Positions 1 to 9,001 are shown, numbered from the stretch's first letter. The stretch: 64,000 bases of DNA from Actinomadura latina NBRC 106108 (GCF_001552195.1 NZ_BCQS01000003.1:496001-560000); one strand, 5' to 3'. Notes: generated from the letters alone by a model not told the origin. Numbers and translations: made by a program.

Positions 1-405
1 GGCCTCGCACTGGTCGGCGACGGGGTTGGTGGTGTCCGGGGTGGACGACCCGACGATCAGGTCGGCCTTGTCGCTGTTGATGAGCTCCCGGGTGACCTCG
101 GTGGCGCGGTTCGGGTTGGACTGCGTGTCCTTGACGACGATCTCGATCCGGCGCTTCCTGCCGCCGGAGGTGAAGCCGCCCTTGAGCGCGTTCTGGATCT
201 GCTGGACCACGAAGTTGTCGGCGGCGGCGAACCCGGCGAGCGGGCCCGTCTGCGGGCTCACGTATCCGATCTTGAGGACGTCCGAGGACGAGCTGCCGGT
301 GCCCTTCAGCCCGCCGCACGCGCTCACCAGCGACCCGCCGCCGAGGACGGCGGCCGTCTTGAGGAAGGAACGGCGGTTCAAACCGCGTGCCGAGATCTCG
401 CTCAC
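1..405 (-). CDS. ABC transporter substrate-binding lipoprotein (partial)
   Basis: The first 135 codons of a periplasmic-binding-type protein; the gene runs off the left edge. The N-terminus has a twin-arginine motif (RRSFLKTAA) followed by a lipobox (LVSAC), so it should be exported by Tat and anchored as a lipoprotein. The next residues (KIGYVSPQTGPLAGF) match the start of branched-chain amino acid/amide-type binding proteins (Peripla_BP_6). The GTG start has AAGGAG six bases upstream. It follows an IclR-type regulator on the same strand, and a motif shared with the regulator's own promoter lies upstream, so control by that regulator is likely. The ligand cannot be told from this fragment. 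Confidence 0.85.
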   Translation of the reverse strand, partial: MSEISARGLNRRSFLKTAAVLGGGSLVSACGGLKGTGSSSSDVLKIGYVSPQTGPLAGFAAADNFVVQQIQNALKGGFTSGGRKRRIEIVVKDTQSNPNRATEVTRELINSDKADLIVGSSTPDTTNPVADQCEA

Positions 406-481
406 GCTGAACTCCTTGGTCACGGCCGGGATGGCGAAAGTTGGGGTGACCGTACGAGCCGTTTACGAGAGGAGCAACAGG

Positions 482-522
482 TCGTTCCGAGAGTTCGAAC
501 GCAACTTTGCTATGTGGAACGA
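482..522. promoter_or_regulatory. Candidate IclR-family operator before the ABC transporter gene
   Basis: The sequence has TCGTTCC at 482-488, GTTCGAACG at 493-501 and GGAACGA at 516-522. The outer TCGTTCC and GGAACGA are exact inverted repeats. TCGTTCC-N4-GTTCGAACG recurs at 1374-1393, next to the regulator's own start. Placement 77-117 bases upstream of the transporter start fits a promoter site. Binding is inferred from the repetition and the dyad. Confidence 0.55.
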
Positions 523-1352
523 GACTCTGATGTGGGGCGATACCCGAGCCGCCGGGAGATCTCGGCGGCGGCGCGCCGCAGCGGCGGTTCGACGCGTCCC
601 GCCAGCGCCTCCACGGACGCGGGCGCGACCGTCAGGTGGACGGCCACGTTGACCGCCGCGATGACCGAGCCCGAGCGGTCGCGCACCGGCGCCGCGAACG
701 ACCGCAGACCCGGCGCGAGCTCCTCGTCGTTGACCGCGACGCCGCTCTGCCGGACCCTGGCGAGCGCCGCCGTGAGCTGCTCCCGGTTGGTGATCGTCTT
801 CGGCCCCCGGCGGGCCATGTCGGTGCGGTCGAGGAGCTGGCGCAGCTCCGCCGCGTCCTTGTACGCCAGCAGCACCTTGCCCATCGACGTGCAGTAGGCC
901 GGCAGGCGCGACCCGACGTGCAGGTTGAGGTCCATGGCCAGCGCGCTGCGCCGTCCGCTGCGCCTGCGGTCGACGTAGACGACGTCGAGGCCGTCGCTCA
1001 GCCCCATGCTGGCCGTGTAGCCGGTCTCGTCCGCCAGCGCCTGGAGCGGCGGGCCGGCGGTGCTCGTGAGCTCCATGGAGTCGATCGCGGCGAACCCGAG
1101 GTCCACCGCGCGCGGGCCGAGGGAGTACTTCCTGGTCTCCGGATCCTGCTGGAGGTATTCCAGCTTGGTCAGCGTGGCGACGTAGCGGTGCGCCGTGCTC
1201 TTGTTGAGCCCGACGGCCCTCGCCAGGTCGGCGACGCCCAGCACCGAGCGGTCGCCGGTGAGGGCGGACAGGATGCGCAGCCCCCGGTCCAGCGAGGCGG
1301 AGAAGGAGGGGTCGGCCGGTATGCGCCGCCTCGGGGGGTGGTCATCGGTCAC
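510..1352 (-). CDS. IclR-family transcriptional regulator
   Basis: A 280-residue protein with an N-terminal winged helix-turn-helix (about residues 15-75, including the stretch VADLARAVGLNKSTAHRYV) and a C-terminal effector domain typical of IclR regulators, with the conserved RLPAYCTSMGKVLLA segment. Such proteins usually control catabolism of small acids or aromatic compounds. I chose the GTG at 1352; an in-frame ATG at 1382 lies inside the putative operator at 1374-1393, which makes it a less likely start. It is divergent from the aldehyde dehydrogenase gene and is followed on the same strand by an ABC-importer binding protein, so a local uptake-plus-oxidation regulon is inferred. Confidence 0.9.
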   Translation of the reverse strand: MTDDHPPRRRIPADPSFSASLDRGLRILSALTGDRSVLGVADLARAVGLNKSTAHRYVATLTKLEYLQQDPETRKYSLGPRAVDLGFAAIDSMELTSTAGPPLQALADETGYTASMGLSDGLDVVYVDRRRSGRRSALAMDLNLHVGSRLPAYCTSMGKVLLAYKDAAELRQLLDRTDMARRGPKTITNREQLTAALARVRQSGVAVNDEELAPGLRSFAAPVRDRSGSVIAAVNVAVHLTVAPASVEALAGRVEPPLRRAAAEISRRLGYRPTSESRST

Positions 1353-1373
1353 AGCGGTCAGGATACGGCTTGA

Positions 1374-1393
1374 TCGTTCCATATGTTCGAACG
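1374..1393. promoter_or_regulatory. Candidate IclR operator between iclR-like and aldehyde dehydrogenase genes
   Basis: TCGTTCCATATGTTCGAACG repeats the TCGTTCC-N4-GTTCGAACG pattern found at 482-501. It lies in the divergent intergenic region, 21 bases before the chosen regulator start and 73 bases before the dehydrogenase start, so one site could control both directions. Seen as sequence; function inferred. Confidence 0.6.
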
Positions 1394-1466
1394 TTTTTGA
1401 CCGATGGACCCGTGATGGCAATCTTCTAGGCCGTAGCCGGCGACGCGAGCGAGGAGAACGGGCCCC

Positions 1467-2936
1467 ATGGCGGATTGGCGCAAGCCGCGCGTCGGACACT
1501 TCATCGGCGGCGACTGGGCGGACTCCGCCTCCGGGCGCTCGTACCCGAACCTCTCCCCGTGGTCGGGCGAGAAGCTCGGCGAGGTCGCCGCCGGCGACAT
1601 CGAGGACGCCGACCGGGCCGTCGCCACCGCCCACGCGGCGTTCGACGGCTGGGCGCGGACGCTGCCGCACCGGCGCCAGCTGGTCTTCCTGCGCGCGGCC
1701 GACATCCTGGAGCGGCGCGGCGACGAGGTGCTCGCCGCGCTCGCCGCCGAGACCGGCTGCGGCCGCACCTTCGGCGGCGTCCAGCTCGGCTTCGCGATCA
1801 AGCTGCTCCGCCAGGCCGCCCAGCTCGCCTACCGCCCGGCGGGGGAGCTGCTGCCGTCCGACGTCGAGGGCACCACCGCGATGGCCGTCCGCCGCCCCGT
1901 CGGCGTGGTCGCGGCGATAGCCCCGTGGAACGCCTCCCTCACCCTGGCCGGACGGGCGATCATCGGCCCCCTCGCGCTCGGCAACACCGTCGTGCTGAAA
2001 CCGTCGGAGGACTCCCCGTACACCGGCGGCGCGCTCTGGGCGGAGATCCTGCACGAGGCGGGCCTGCCGGCCGGGGCCCTCAACGTCGTCACCCACGCCC
2101 CCGGCGAAGCGGGCGGCATCGGCGACGCGCTGCTCGCCGACCCGCTGGTCAAGCGGATCAACTTCACCGGCTCCACCCCCACCGGCCGCCGCCTCGCGGA
2201 GAAGGCCGGCCGCCACCTGAAGCGGGTGGTGCTCCAGCTCAGCGGGCAGAACCCGCTCATCGTCGCGGGCGACGCCGACCTCGACTACGCGGTGAACGCC
2301 GCCACCTTCGGCGCCTTCGTCCACCAGGGGCAGGTCTGCATGTGCGCCCGGCGCGTCTACGTCGAGCGCCCGCTGGCCGAGGAGTTCGCCGGCCGGTTCG
2401 CCGCCAGGGCCTCGGCCCTGCCGGTGGGCGACCCGTCCGACCCGGCCACCGTCATCGGCCCGGTGATCAACGAGTGGGCCCTCGCCCTCATCGACCGCCG
2501 CGTGCGGGAGGCGGTCGGGCTCGGCGCCCGCGTCCTCGCCGGCGGCGTCCCCGAACCACCGTGCTACCCGGCCACCGTCCTCGCCGACGTCCCGGACGAG
2601 GCCGAGATCGCGCAGGGCGAGACGTTCGGCCCGGTCGTCGTGCTGGAGACGGTCGACTCCGCCGAGGAGGCCGTCGCCCGCGCCAACGCCTCCGACTTCG
2701 GCCTCGTCGCCTCGGTCATCACCGGCGACCGCCCGCGCGGCCTCCGCCTGGCGGCCGCGCTCGACGTCGGCATCGTCCACGTCAACGACCAGCCCGTCAA
2801 CGACGAGCCGCAGATGCCGTTCGGGGGGGTCAAGGACACGGGCTGGGGCCGCTTCGGGCTGGGCTTCGCCGCCGAGGAGTTCTGCGAACTCCAGTGGATC
2901 ACCGTCCGCGACCAGGACCGCGATTTCCCCTTCTGA
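1467..2936 (+). CDS. Aldehyde dehydrogenase family protein with altered catalytic Glu
   Basis: A 489-residue NAD(P)-dependent aldehyde dehydrogenase superfamily protein, similar in layout to benzaldehyde/vanillin-type enzymes. The cofactor-domain features are present (APWNASL near residue 153, FTGSTPTGR near 234) and the catalytic Cys is at 291 in HQGQVCMCARR, with another Cys at 293. The motif that normally reads ELGGK, and supplies the general-base Glu, reads QLSGQ with Gln at 257. Other family features to the C-terminus (GETFGPVV, MPFGGVKDTGWGR) are intact. The protein may be a poor oxidase or act on thioester or other chemistry. It is divergent from the IclR regulator with a shared candidate operator. 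Confidence 0.92.
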   Translation: MADWRKPRVGHFIGGDWADSASGRSYPNLSPWSGEKLGEVAAGDIEDADRAVATAHAAFDGWARTLPHRRQLVFLRAADILERRGDEVLAALAAETGCGRTFGGVQLGFAIKLLRQAAQLAYRPAGELLPSDVEGTTAMAVRRPVGVVAAIAPWNASLTLAGRAIIGPLALGNTVVLKPSEDSPYTGGALWAEILHEAGLPAGALNVVTHAPGEAGGIGDALLADPLVKRINFTGSTPTGRRLAEKAGRHLKRVVLQLSGQNPLIVAGDADLDYAVNAATFGAFVHQGQVCMCARRVYVERPLAEEFAGRFAARASALPVGDPSDPATVIGPVINEWALALIDRRVREAVGLGARVLAGGVPEPPCYPATVLADVPDEAEIAQGETFGPVVVLETVDSAEEAVARANASDFGLVASVITGDRPRGLRLAAALDVGIVHVNDQPVNDEPQMPFGGVKDTGWGRFGLGFAAEEFCELQWITVRDQDRDFPF

Positions 2937-3100
2937 CCTTGGTTCCCGCGTGTGCCGGACGCCTGCGGGGCGTCCGGACGAGGCTCGCCGGGCACTCCTG
3001 GGACGGGGTTGATCGCTGACCGCAACCGGTCAGGGTGTGGAGCGGGCGAACCTTGCCAGCAAATACTGGCGATGAGTGTCCGCCCTCCCGAGGAGACGCC

Positions 3101-4219
3101 GTGGATCGTCCGACACCCCGCCCCTCCCGCCGTACCTTCGCCTTCGGCGGCGCCGCGCTGCTCGGCGCCGCCGTAGCCGGACCGCTGACCGGCACCGCCC
3201 GCGCCGCCGGCCCGCCGCCGGGCGAATGGGCCGATGTGCCCATCCCGCCGCTGGAAGGCCGCGGCAACCTGACCGGCATCGCCGCCCCGGACCCGGCGCA
3301 CGTCTTCACCGGCGGCGCCGAGAACGTGTTCCAGCCAGGTCAGCGTGCCGTCATGCTGCACGGGACCCCGCGCGGCTGGACGCGGGCCGCGCTGCCCGAG
3401 GGGCTGGCGGCCGTCAACGAGGTCCGCGCCCGGCACGCCGCGAGCGCCTGGGCCGTCGCCGCCGGCCCGGACCCCCAGGAGCGCACGGACCTGCTGTACT
3501 GGGACGGCCGGCGCTGGGCGACGGCGTCCAGTCCCGCCGGCACGGTGCTCCAGGCCATCGACCTGGACCGGACGGGCGCCCTGTGGGCGACCGGGATGGC
3601 CGGGGACGCGACGACGGTGTCCGTGCGCCGGCACGGCCGGTGGGCGAACACGCTCACGCTGGAGCAGCCGTCCGGGCTCAACGCCATCGCCGCCGGAACC
3701 GCCTCGGACGTCTGGGTCGGCGGAATGGGCGAATCGCAGACCGGCCCGACCCCGCTCTGGCACTTCGACGGCACCGGGTGGACGCGCATGCCGTGGGGGA
3801 CGACCTACGCGCACTGGATCCTGCAGATCGAGTACACCGCGCCCGACGACGTCTGGTTCTACGCCCTTGAGCAGCACCCGCTGTTCCCGCCGCCGACGCT
3901 GCACCACTGGGACGGCTCCGGGTTCACCGTCCACCGGATTCCCGGCCCGTCCGACCCTCTCGGCGAGGTGCGCCCGATGTCCGCGGTCGGCTTCCTCGGC
4001 TCGATGGCCTCCGACGGGCGGGGCGGCGTCTGGCTGTCCAGCCCGTACGACACGTCCCACCTGCTGCACTTCGACGGCGTCTTTTGGACCCGCGCCACCC
4101 CGCCCATCAGGGTGACCGCGTACTCGATGGCCCGTGTGCCGCACACCACCACCGTCTGGGCCGGCACTCAGATCGGCACCGTCTGGCGCCGTTCCGGCCG
4201 TCCGGCCCCAGGGCAGTAG
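3101..4219 (+). CDS. Secreted Tat-dependent propeller-like protein
   Basis: About 372 residues. The chosen GTG has GAGGAG five bases upstream. The N-terminus carries a twin-arginine signal (SRRTFAFGGAALLGAAVAG) ending near TARAAG, so the mature protein is outside the membrane. The mature part has recurring W/D-rich blades such as DVWVGG, DDVWFY and HHWDGSGF, which suggests a beta-propeller fold; I see no catalytic motif. A very strong terminator hairpin overlaps its stop codon. Function is unknown, and it stands alone between the dehydrogenase and a TetR gene. Confidence 0.75.
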   Translation: MDRPTPRPSRRTFAFGGAALLGAAVAGPLTGTARAAGPPPGEWADVPIPPLEGRGNLTGIAAPDPAHVFTGGAENVFQPGQRAVMLHGTPRGWTRAALPEGLAAVNEVRARHAASAWAVAAGPDPQERTDLLYWDGRRWATASSPAGTVLQAIDLDRTGALWATGMAGDATTVSVRRHGRWANTLTLEQPSGLNAIAAGTASDVWVGGMGESQTGPTPLWHFDGTGWTRMPWGTTYAHWILQIEYTAPDDVWFYALEQHPLFPPPTLHHWDGSGFTVHRIPGPSDPLGEVRPMSAVGFLGSMASDGRGGVWLSSPYDTSHLLHFDGVFWTRATPPIRVTAYSMARVPHTTTVWAGTQIGTVWRRSGRPAPGQ

Positions 4220-4243
4220 CACCGGGGCCGGACGGCCGGAACG
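4190..4243 (+). terminator. Long perfect hairpin terminator
   Basis: Perfect 20-bp inverted arms at 4190-4209 and 4224-4243 around a 14-base loop that contains the TAG stop of the upstream gene. There is no T tract, as is common in GC-rich actinomycetes. Confidence 0.8.
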
Positions 4244-4464
4244 AGACGTGCCCGGAGGCGGCGGCGATCAGGGACAGGTAGGCGAGGCGGGGGCGAACCA
4301 CTCCCCGAGGCCGGCGGCAGTGGTCAGCAGCTCCCAGACGAGCTCGGCCGGAGCGTCATAGGTGTGCGTGAACCGCGCAGCATCCGAACTGGGTGGCGTT
4401 ACCTTTGCCGTCTGCGTACCCGGTGACAGGGCAGCGCGGCGCACGCGGTTCCTAGGCTGTTGCC

Positions 4465-5142
4465 ATGGGGGAGGAATCTCCGCGAGAGCGGATCATCGAG
4501 GTCGCGACGCGGCTGTTCGCCGAGCTCGGGTTCGACGGGACGACCGGCGGCATGATCGCTGAAGCCGCGGGGGTGGACGCCGCCACGATGATGGAACTGA
4601 CCGGCGGCACGCTCCAGCTCTACCACACCATCATGCGCCGTGCGCATGAGGCGGAACGGGCGATGCTGGAGGACGTGGCCATCACCGTGCCGCTGACCCT
4701 GCAGGGCCTGCACGACTTCTTCGACGCCTACCTGGACTTCCATCTGTCGCATCCGCACATCCCGCGGCTGTGGCTGCACCGGTGGCTGGGCGACGCCGCC
4801 GGAAGCGCCGATCTGGAGGCCCAGTACCATCGGCCGCTGACGAACCTGGTCGGCGACGCCGTACGGCCGCTGATGCCGCCGAGCGTCGATGTCGACTACA
4901 TGCTGTGGACGCTGGTCTGGACCATGACCGGCTTCGTCACCTACGGCGTCCCCGGCGACGATGACACGTCCGCCGGCTGGCGCGGCACGACTCCGCTGCC
5001 GCACGGCCACCGCACCCGCCGCACCCCGGAGGCCGTCGACCGGTTCCGCTCCCACCTGCACATGCTGATCGACTCCGTGCTGACTGCCGCGGCCGGTGTG
5101 CCGCCGGTGCGGCAGCGCCCCCTCACGCGCCCCGGCGGGTGA
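4465..5142 (+). CDS. TetR-family transcriptional regulator
   Basis: A 225-residue regulator. The N-terminal helix-turn-helix covers about residues 8-55 (ERIIEVATRLFAELGFDGTT, then IAEAAGVDAATMMELTGG), followed by a helical ligand domain. Homologues with the LTGG variant of the recognition region often sit near fatty-acid or xenobiotic genes, but no target gene is adjacent here and the ligand is unknown. The stop codon overlaps a hairpin. Confidence 0.85.
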   Translation: MGEESPRERIIEVATRLFAELGFDGTTGGMIAEAAGVDAATMMELTGGTLQLYHTIMRRAHEAERAMLEDVAITVPLTLQGLHDFFDAYLDFHLSHPHIPRLWLHRWLGDAAGSADLEAQYHRPLTNLVGDAVRPLMPPSVDVDYMLWTLVWTMTGFVTYGVPGDDDTSAGWRGTTPLPHGHRTRRTPEAVDRFRSHLHMLIDSVLTAAAGVPPVRQRPLTRPGG

Positions 5143-5148
5143 GGGGGC
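5117..5148 (+). terminator. Hairpin terminator after the TetR gene
   Basis: Perfect 10-bp arms (GCCCCCTCAC at 5117-5126 and its complement at 5139-5148) with a 12-base loop; the TetR stop codon is inside the right arm. Confidence 0.6.
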
Positions 5149-5281
5149 AGGGGCAGTACTCCGCGTTGATGGCCCGGCCGGTGAGCCGAACCTGGTCGAC
5201 AGCGTCGGTGGTGAGGACGAACGACATCGTGTGCCGTCCGTCCCGTGTGCCGCCCGTCCAGGTCTCCCAGCCGTCCAGGGG

Positions 5282-6838
5282 CTACGGTGCGGAATGCGTC
5301 CGCGCGCGCACACGCCGGCGCGGCCCGGCGGGCCCGTCCGGCCGCGGTGGCCCGGCCGCGCGGGCGATGCCCCGGCACATCCCGCCGAAGACGCGGTCGT
5401 GGAACGGCCGCAACGCCCACCAGTAGGCGTGGCCGGCGAGGCCCCGCGGGTGGAACAGCGCCCGCTGCTCCAGCCGGGCGCGGCCGTCCTCCGCCGCCAC
5501 CCTGAACTCCAGCCAGGCCAGGCCGGGCAGCCGCATCTCGGCGCGCAGCCGCAGCAGCCGCCCGGCCTCGACCTCCTCGACGCGCCAGAAGTCGACCGTC
5601 TCCCCGATGCGGAGCCGGCGCGGGTCACGGCGGCCCCGCCGCAGCCCCACCCCGCCCACCAGCCGGTCGATGACGCCCCGTGCCCGCCAGGCGAGCGGGA
5701 AGGAGTACCAGCCGCGTTCTCCGCCGATCCCCTCGACGACCTCCCACAGCCGCTCCGGCGGGGCGTCCGCCCGGCAGGAGCGGTCGTCGCTGAAGAGGCT
5801 GCCGCCGGCCCAGTCCGGGTCCGTCGGCAGCGGGTCGCTCGGGGTGCCCGGGGTGCTGGCCGACGACCAGCGGGTCGCCACATCGGCCTCGCGGACCCGG
5901 CGCAGCGCCAGTTCGACCGCGCGGTCGAACCCGGTCGGCCCGTCCGGCGGCGGCGGGACGTACCCGGCGATGTCGTTCTCGGTGCACACGACCTCGTTGC
6001 GCAGCGACTCCACCAGCGGACGCGCGAGAGCGCCGGGGACCGGGGTGATGACCCCCACCCACAGGCTCGACAGCCACGGGCTCAGCACCGGAACCGCGAC
6101 GATGACGCGCCCGCGCAGCCCGGCCGCCGCGGCGTACCGCCGCATCATGCCGGCGTAGGTGAGCACGTCCGGTCCGCCGATGTCGAAGCCGCGGCTCACC
6201 TCGGCGGGCACGTCCGCGGACGCCACGAGGTAGTGCAGGACGTCCCCGATCGCGATCGGCTGGATCCGGGTGCGCACCCACCGCGGCGTGACCATCACCG
6301 GCAGCCGCTCGGTGAGGTGGCGCAGCATCTCGAACGACGCCGAACCCGAGCCGATGATCACCGCGGCGCGCAGCCACACCGTGGGCACGCCGCTGTCCAG
6401 CATGATCTTGCCGACCTCGGCGCGGGACCGCAGGTGCGGCGACAGCTCCTCTTCCGGAGTCATGCCGCCGAGGTAGACCAGCCGCCTCACCCCCGCGTCC
6501 CGCGCCGCGCCGGCGAACGTGCGGGCCGCCCGGCGGTCGTTCTCGGCGAAACCGCCCGCGCCGCCGATCGCGTGGATCAGGTAGTAGGCGACGTCGACGC
6601 CTTCCAGCGCACGCCGGGTCGCCTCCGGATCGGTGGCGTCGGCCTCCACGATCTCCACCCGCCCGGCCCACGGGTAGTCGCGCAGCCGCCGCGCCGAACG
6701 GGCCATGCACCGCACCCGCCGACCGGCGTCCAGCAGCTCGGGGACCAGCCGCCCGCCGATGTAGCCGCTGGCGCCCGTGACCAGGCACAAGTCTCCGTGC
6801 CCGGCGCCCGCGTCGCGGCCGGACGTCACAGCGCCCAT
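5282..6838 (-). CDS. SDR-family NAD(P)-binding protein with C-terminal DUF2867 domain
   Basis: 518 residues. The N-terminal half is an atypical short-chain dehydrogenase/epimerase fold with the nucleotide loop TGASGYIGG near residue 21 and a YLIHAIGG segment. The C-terminal third (from about residue 345) has the DUF2867 pattern, which resembles a lipid-binding START-like domain (ERGWYSFPLAW, ALFHPRGLAGHAYWWALRPFHDRVFGGM). Such fusions often occur in light- or stress-inducible clusters of actinomycetes, where their substrate is not known. The start codon lies inside the end of the upstream CBS gene (13-base overlap), so the two genes are probably translationally coupled. Confidence 0.88.
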   Translation of the reverse strand: MGAVTSGRDAGAGHGDLCLVTGASGYIGGRLVPELLDAGRRVRCMARSARRLRDYPWAGRVEIVEADATDPEATRRALEGVDVAYYLIHAIGGAGGFAENDRRAARTFAGAARDAGVRRLVYLGGMTPEEELSPHLRSRAEVGKIMLDSGVPTVWLRAAVIIGSGSASFEMLRHLTERLPVMVTPRWVRTRIQPIAIGDVLHYLVASADVPAEVSRGFDIGGPDVLTYAGMMRRYAAAAGLRGRVIVAVPVLSPWLSSLWVGVITPVPGALARPLVESLRNEVVCTENDIAGYVPPPPDGPTGFDRAVELALRRVREADVATRWSSASTPGTPSDPLPTDPDWAGGSLFSDDRSCRADAPPERLWEVVEGIGGERGWYSFPLAWRARGVIDRLVGGVGLRRGRRDPRRLRIGETVDFWRVEEVEAGRLLRLRAEMRLPGLAWLEFRVAAEDGRARLEQRALFHPRGLAGHAYWWALRPFHDRVFGGMCRGIARAAGPPRPDGPAGPRRRVRARTHSAP

Positions 6839-7197
6839 GTCTCCAGAGCGAGCAGGTCGCGCATCGACACCATGCCGACCAGGCGTCCGTGGTCGTCGAC
6901 CGGCAGATGGCGGATGCCCTCCTCCAGCATCCGGCGGGCGACCTCGCGCGAGTCCTCGTCCAGCGCGGCGGTCTTGAGCCTGGTCGAGGCGTACGCCGTG
7001 GCCCGGGACGCCGGGTCCGCCGCCGCGGCCAGCGCGCCGACGATGTCCCGCTCGGTGATGATCCCGGCGACCCGCTCACCGTCGAGGACGGCGAGGGCGC
7101 CGACGTCGTCCTCCACCATCCGCCGCGCCACCTGGTCCAGCCGGTCCTCCGCCCGGCAGCTGAGGACGCCCGGCCGGTACACGTTGCTGATCAGCAT
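6826..7197 (-). CDS. Tandem CBS-domain protein
   Basis: A 123-residue protein made of two CBS domains (about residues 5-60 and 70-122; note GIITERDIV and GMVSMRDLL). Paired CBS domains bind adenosyl ligands such as AMP or ATP and act as energy or redox sensors. A GGGGAGGG ribosome-binding site precedes the ATG. It is the first gene of a two-gene unit with the overlapping SDR/DUF2867 gene, so it may tune that protein. Confidence 0.88.
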   Translation of the reverse strand: MLISNVYRPGVLSCRAEDRLDQVARRMVEDDVGALAVLDGERVAGIITERDIVGALAAAADPASRATAYASTRLKTAALDEDSREVARRMLEEGIRHLPVDDHGRLVGMVSMRDLLALETWAL

Positions 7198-7301
7198 GTT
7201 CCCTCCCCTGATGGGTTGCCCCACAGGCCGTAACCTGTCCCGTCCGCCCCGCCGGAAACGTACGAAATACCAGCTGAGGGCCGGGGGACGGCCCGAGCCC
7301 G

Positions 7302-7835
7302 CTAGTGTCCGGCGCCGTTGTGCTCGCTGTGCGCCGGGGCCTCCATCGCCTTCCACAGGTGGTGGCTGTAGACCTGGAAGCCCAGCATCGCCTCCACGTA
7401 GGCCCGGGCATCGGCGATGGACCGGTCCTTGACGGAGGCCAGCCTCGACACTTCCGCGAGCCTGCGCTCCAGTTGCTGGTTCAGCGCCTCGGTGAGGTAC
7501 TCCGCCACGGGTTTCGGCGAGTCGGCCTCGATGGCGCGTTCGGCGAGTGGAATGACCGGCCCGACCGACAGCCCGGCCGGCTTGAGCCCGGTGTACGGGG
7601 CGCCCTCGCCCATGCGGTGGAGACGGACGACGGTCTCGAAGAACAGGCGGTCCGCCACGTCGCGAGCCGGCTCGTCCGAGCCTCGGGCCTCGCGCACGCT
7701 CTCGAACACCGACCGGATCTCGTCCTCGTCGCGGAGGGGCACGTACGGTAGGACCACCCGCACGTCATCGGATTCCAACGCCTGGCGCGCGGCGGTGACG
7801 ACGGGTCCATCCAGTGAGTCGCAGTGCGGGGGCAT
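7302..7835 (-). CDS. DUF6448 family protein
   Basis: A 177-residue soluble protein beginning MPPHCDSLDGPVV, the signature opening of the DUF6448 family, and containing the conserved core RLHRMGEGAPYTGLKPAG. GGAGG lies four bases before the ATG. Function is unknown. The conserved His and Cys residues near the N-terminus and the histidine-rich C-terminus (YSHHLW, HSEHNGAGH) suggest possible metal binding, which is an inference. It is divergent from a cation-efflux gene. Confidence 0.8.
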   Translation of the reverse strand: MPPHCDSLDGPVVTAARQALESDDVRVVLPYVPLRDEDEIRSVFESVREARGSDEPARDVADRLFFETVVRLHRMGEGAPYTGLKPAGLSVGPVIPLAERAIEADSPKPVAEYLTEALNQQLERRLAEVSRLASVKDRSIADARAYVEAMLGFQVYSHHLWKAMEAPAHSEHNGAGH

Positions 7836-8009
7836 GGCCCCTCCTTCCCGTGGACGTGTGCGGCACACGGCCCCGGGCAGACGGCCCGGAGGCCGGCGTT
7901 CGCGCTGTCACTGCCCAGCGTAGGGCGACCGAGCACCGGCCTTCAGGGGCGAAGGTCCCGCCTGCACGTCCATGAACGGCCGCTCGATTCACCGGAGCGG
8001 TGCGGCCCT

Positions 8010-8030
8010 ACCAAGTACCAAGTACCAAGG
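8010..8030 (+). repeat. Three tandem copies of a 7-bp unit in a leader
   Basis: ACCAAGT, ACCAAGT and ACCAAGG follow each other directly, and the last copy forms part of the AAGGAG ribosome-binding site of the next gene. A seven-base unit is prone to slippage. Confidence 0.8.
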
Positions 8031-8038
8031 AGCACTCG

Positions 8039-9001
8039 TTGGGCGCCTCACTCACGGTTCCGTCCGGTGGCGCCGCCGACCGGCAGCGGCGGTTGACGCG
8101 GCTGCTGTGGCTGTCGGTCGGCGCCGCCGTCGCGACCATCTCCCTGAAGGCCGGTGCCTGGCTGCTGACGGGTTCGGTCGGACTCCTGTCGGACGCCCTC
8201 GAATCGGTGGTGAACCTGGTCGCCGCCCTCGTCGCGCTCGTCGCGCTGCGGTGGGCGGGCAGGCCCGCCGACGAGGAGCACGCCTACGGGCACACCAAGG
8301 CCGAGTACTTCTCCGCCGGCGCCGAAGGCATGATGATCTTCGTTGCCGCCATCGGGATCGTCGGCACCGCCGTCGACCGGCTGCTCCACCCGCAGCCGAT
8401 CCAGGACGTCGGCGTCGGCCTCGCGGTGTCGGCGGTCGCCTCACTGATCAACCTGGCCGTCGGGCTGGTGCTGATCCGGGCCGGACGCCGCCACCGGTCG
8501 ATCACCCTGGAGGCCGACGGCAAGCACCTGATGACCGATGTGTGGACCTCCGTCGGCGTCATCGCCGGTGTCGCCGCCGTCGCGGTCACCGGCTGGCAGC
8601 GCCTGGACCCCGTCATCGCCATCATCGTCGCCGTCAACATCGTCTACACCGGCACCATGCTGATCCGCCGCTCCGCCGGCGGCCTGATGGACCGCGCCCT
8701 CCCTTCCGCCGAGCGGCGGCTGGTCAACGACGTGCTGGCGTCCTTCACGCGGGACGGGGTCGACTTCCACGCGCTGCGCACTCGGCAGTCGGGGCGCCGC
8801 GCGTTCGTCTCGTTCCACATCCTCGTCCCCGGCGACTGGACCGTCCAGCAGGGCCACGACCTCGCCGAGGCCGTGGAGGACGACGTTCGCCGCTCGCTGC
8901 CGCACGCCACCGTCTTCACCCACGTCGAGCCTCTCGAAGATCCCCGCTCCTACCAGGACCTCGAACTGGACCGAGACCCCGATGCCACCGCCGGGGAGTG
9001 A
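8039..9001 (+). CDS. Cation diffusion facilitator family transporter
   Basis: A six-helix CDF metal/proton antiporter of about 320 residues. Metal-site motifs are visible: DALESVVN in helix 2, [10 protein letters not shown] after it, and [11 protein letters not shown] in helix 5; a cytoplasmic C-terminal domain follows. These proteins export Zn, Fe, Mn or related ions; the specificity is not clear. I prefer the TTG at 8039 because AAGGAG sits six bases upstream; an in-frame GTG at 8000 would add 13 residues and place the tandem repeat inside the gene. Confidence 0.9.
   Translation: MGASLTVPSGGAADRQRRLTRLLWLSVGAAVATISLKAGAWLLTGSVGLLSDALESVVNLVAALVALVALRWAGRPADEEHAYGHTKAEYFSAGAEGMMIFVAAIGIVGTAVDRLLHPQPIQDVGVGLAVSAVASLINLAVGLVLIRAGRRHRSITLEADGKHLMTDVWTSVGVIAGVAAVAVTGWQRLDPVIAIIVAVNIVYTGTMLIRRSAGGLMDRALPSAERRLVNDVLASFTRDGVDFHALRTRQSGRRAFVSFHILVPGDWTVQQGHDLAEAVEDDVRRSLPHATVFTHVEPLEDPRSYQDLELDRDPDATAGE

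Noticed and set aside
1353..2780. Continuous minus-strand frame upstream of the IclR gene
   Set aside because: Antisense of the aldehyde dehydrogenase; only the IclR part from about 1352 matches a protein family.
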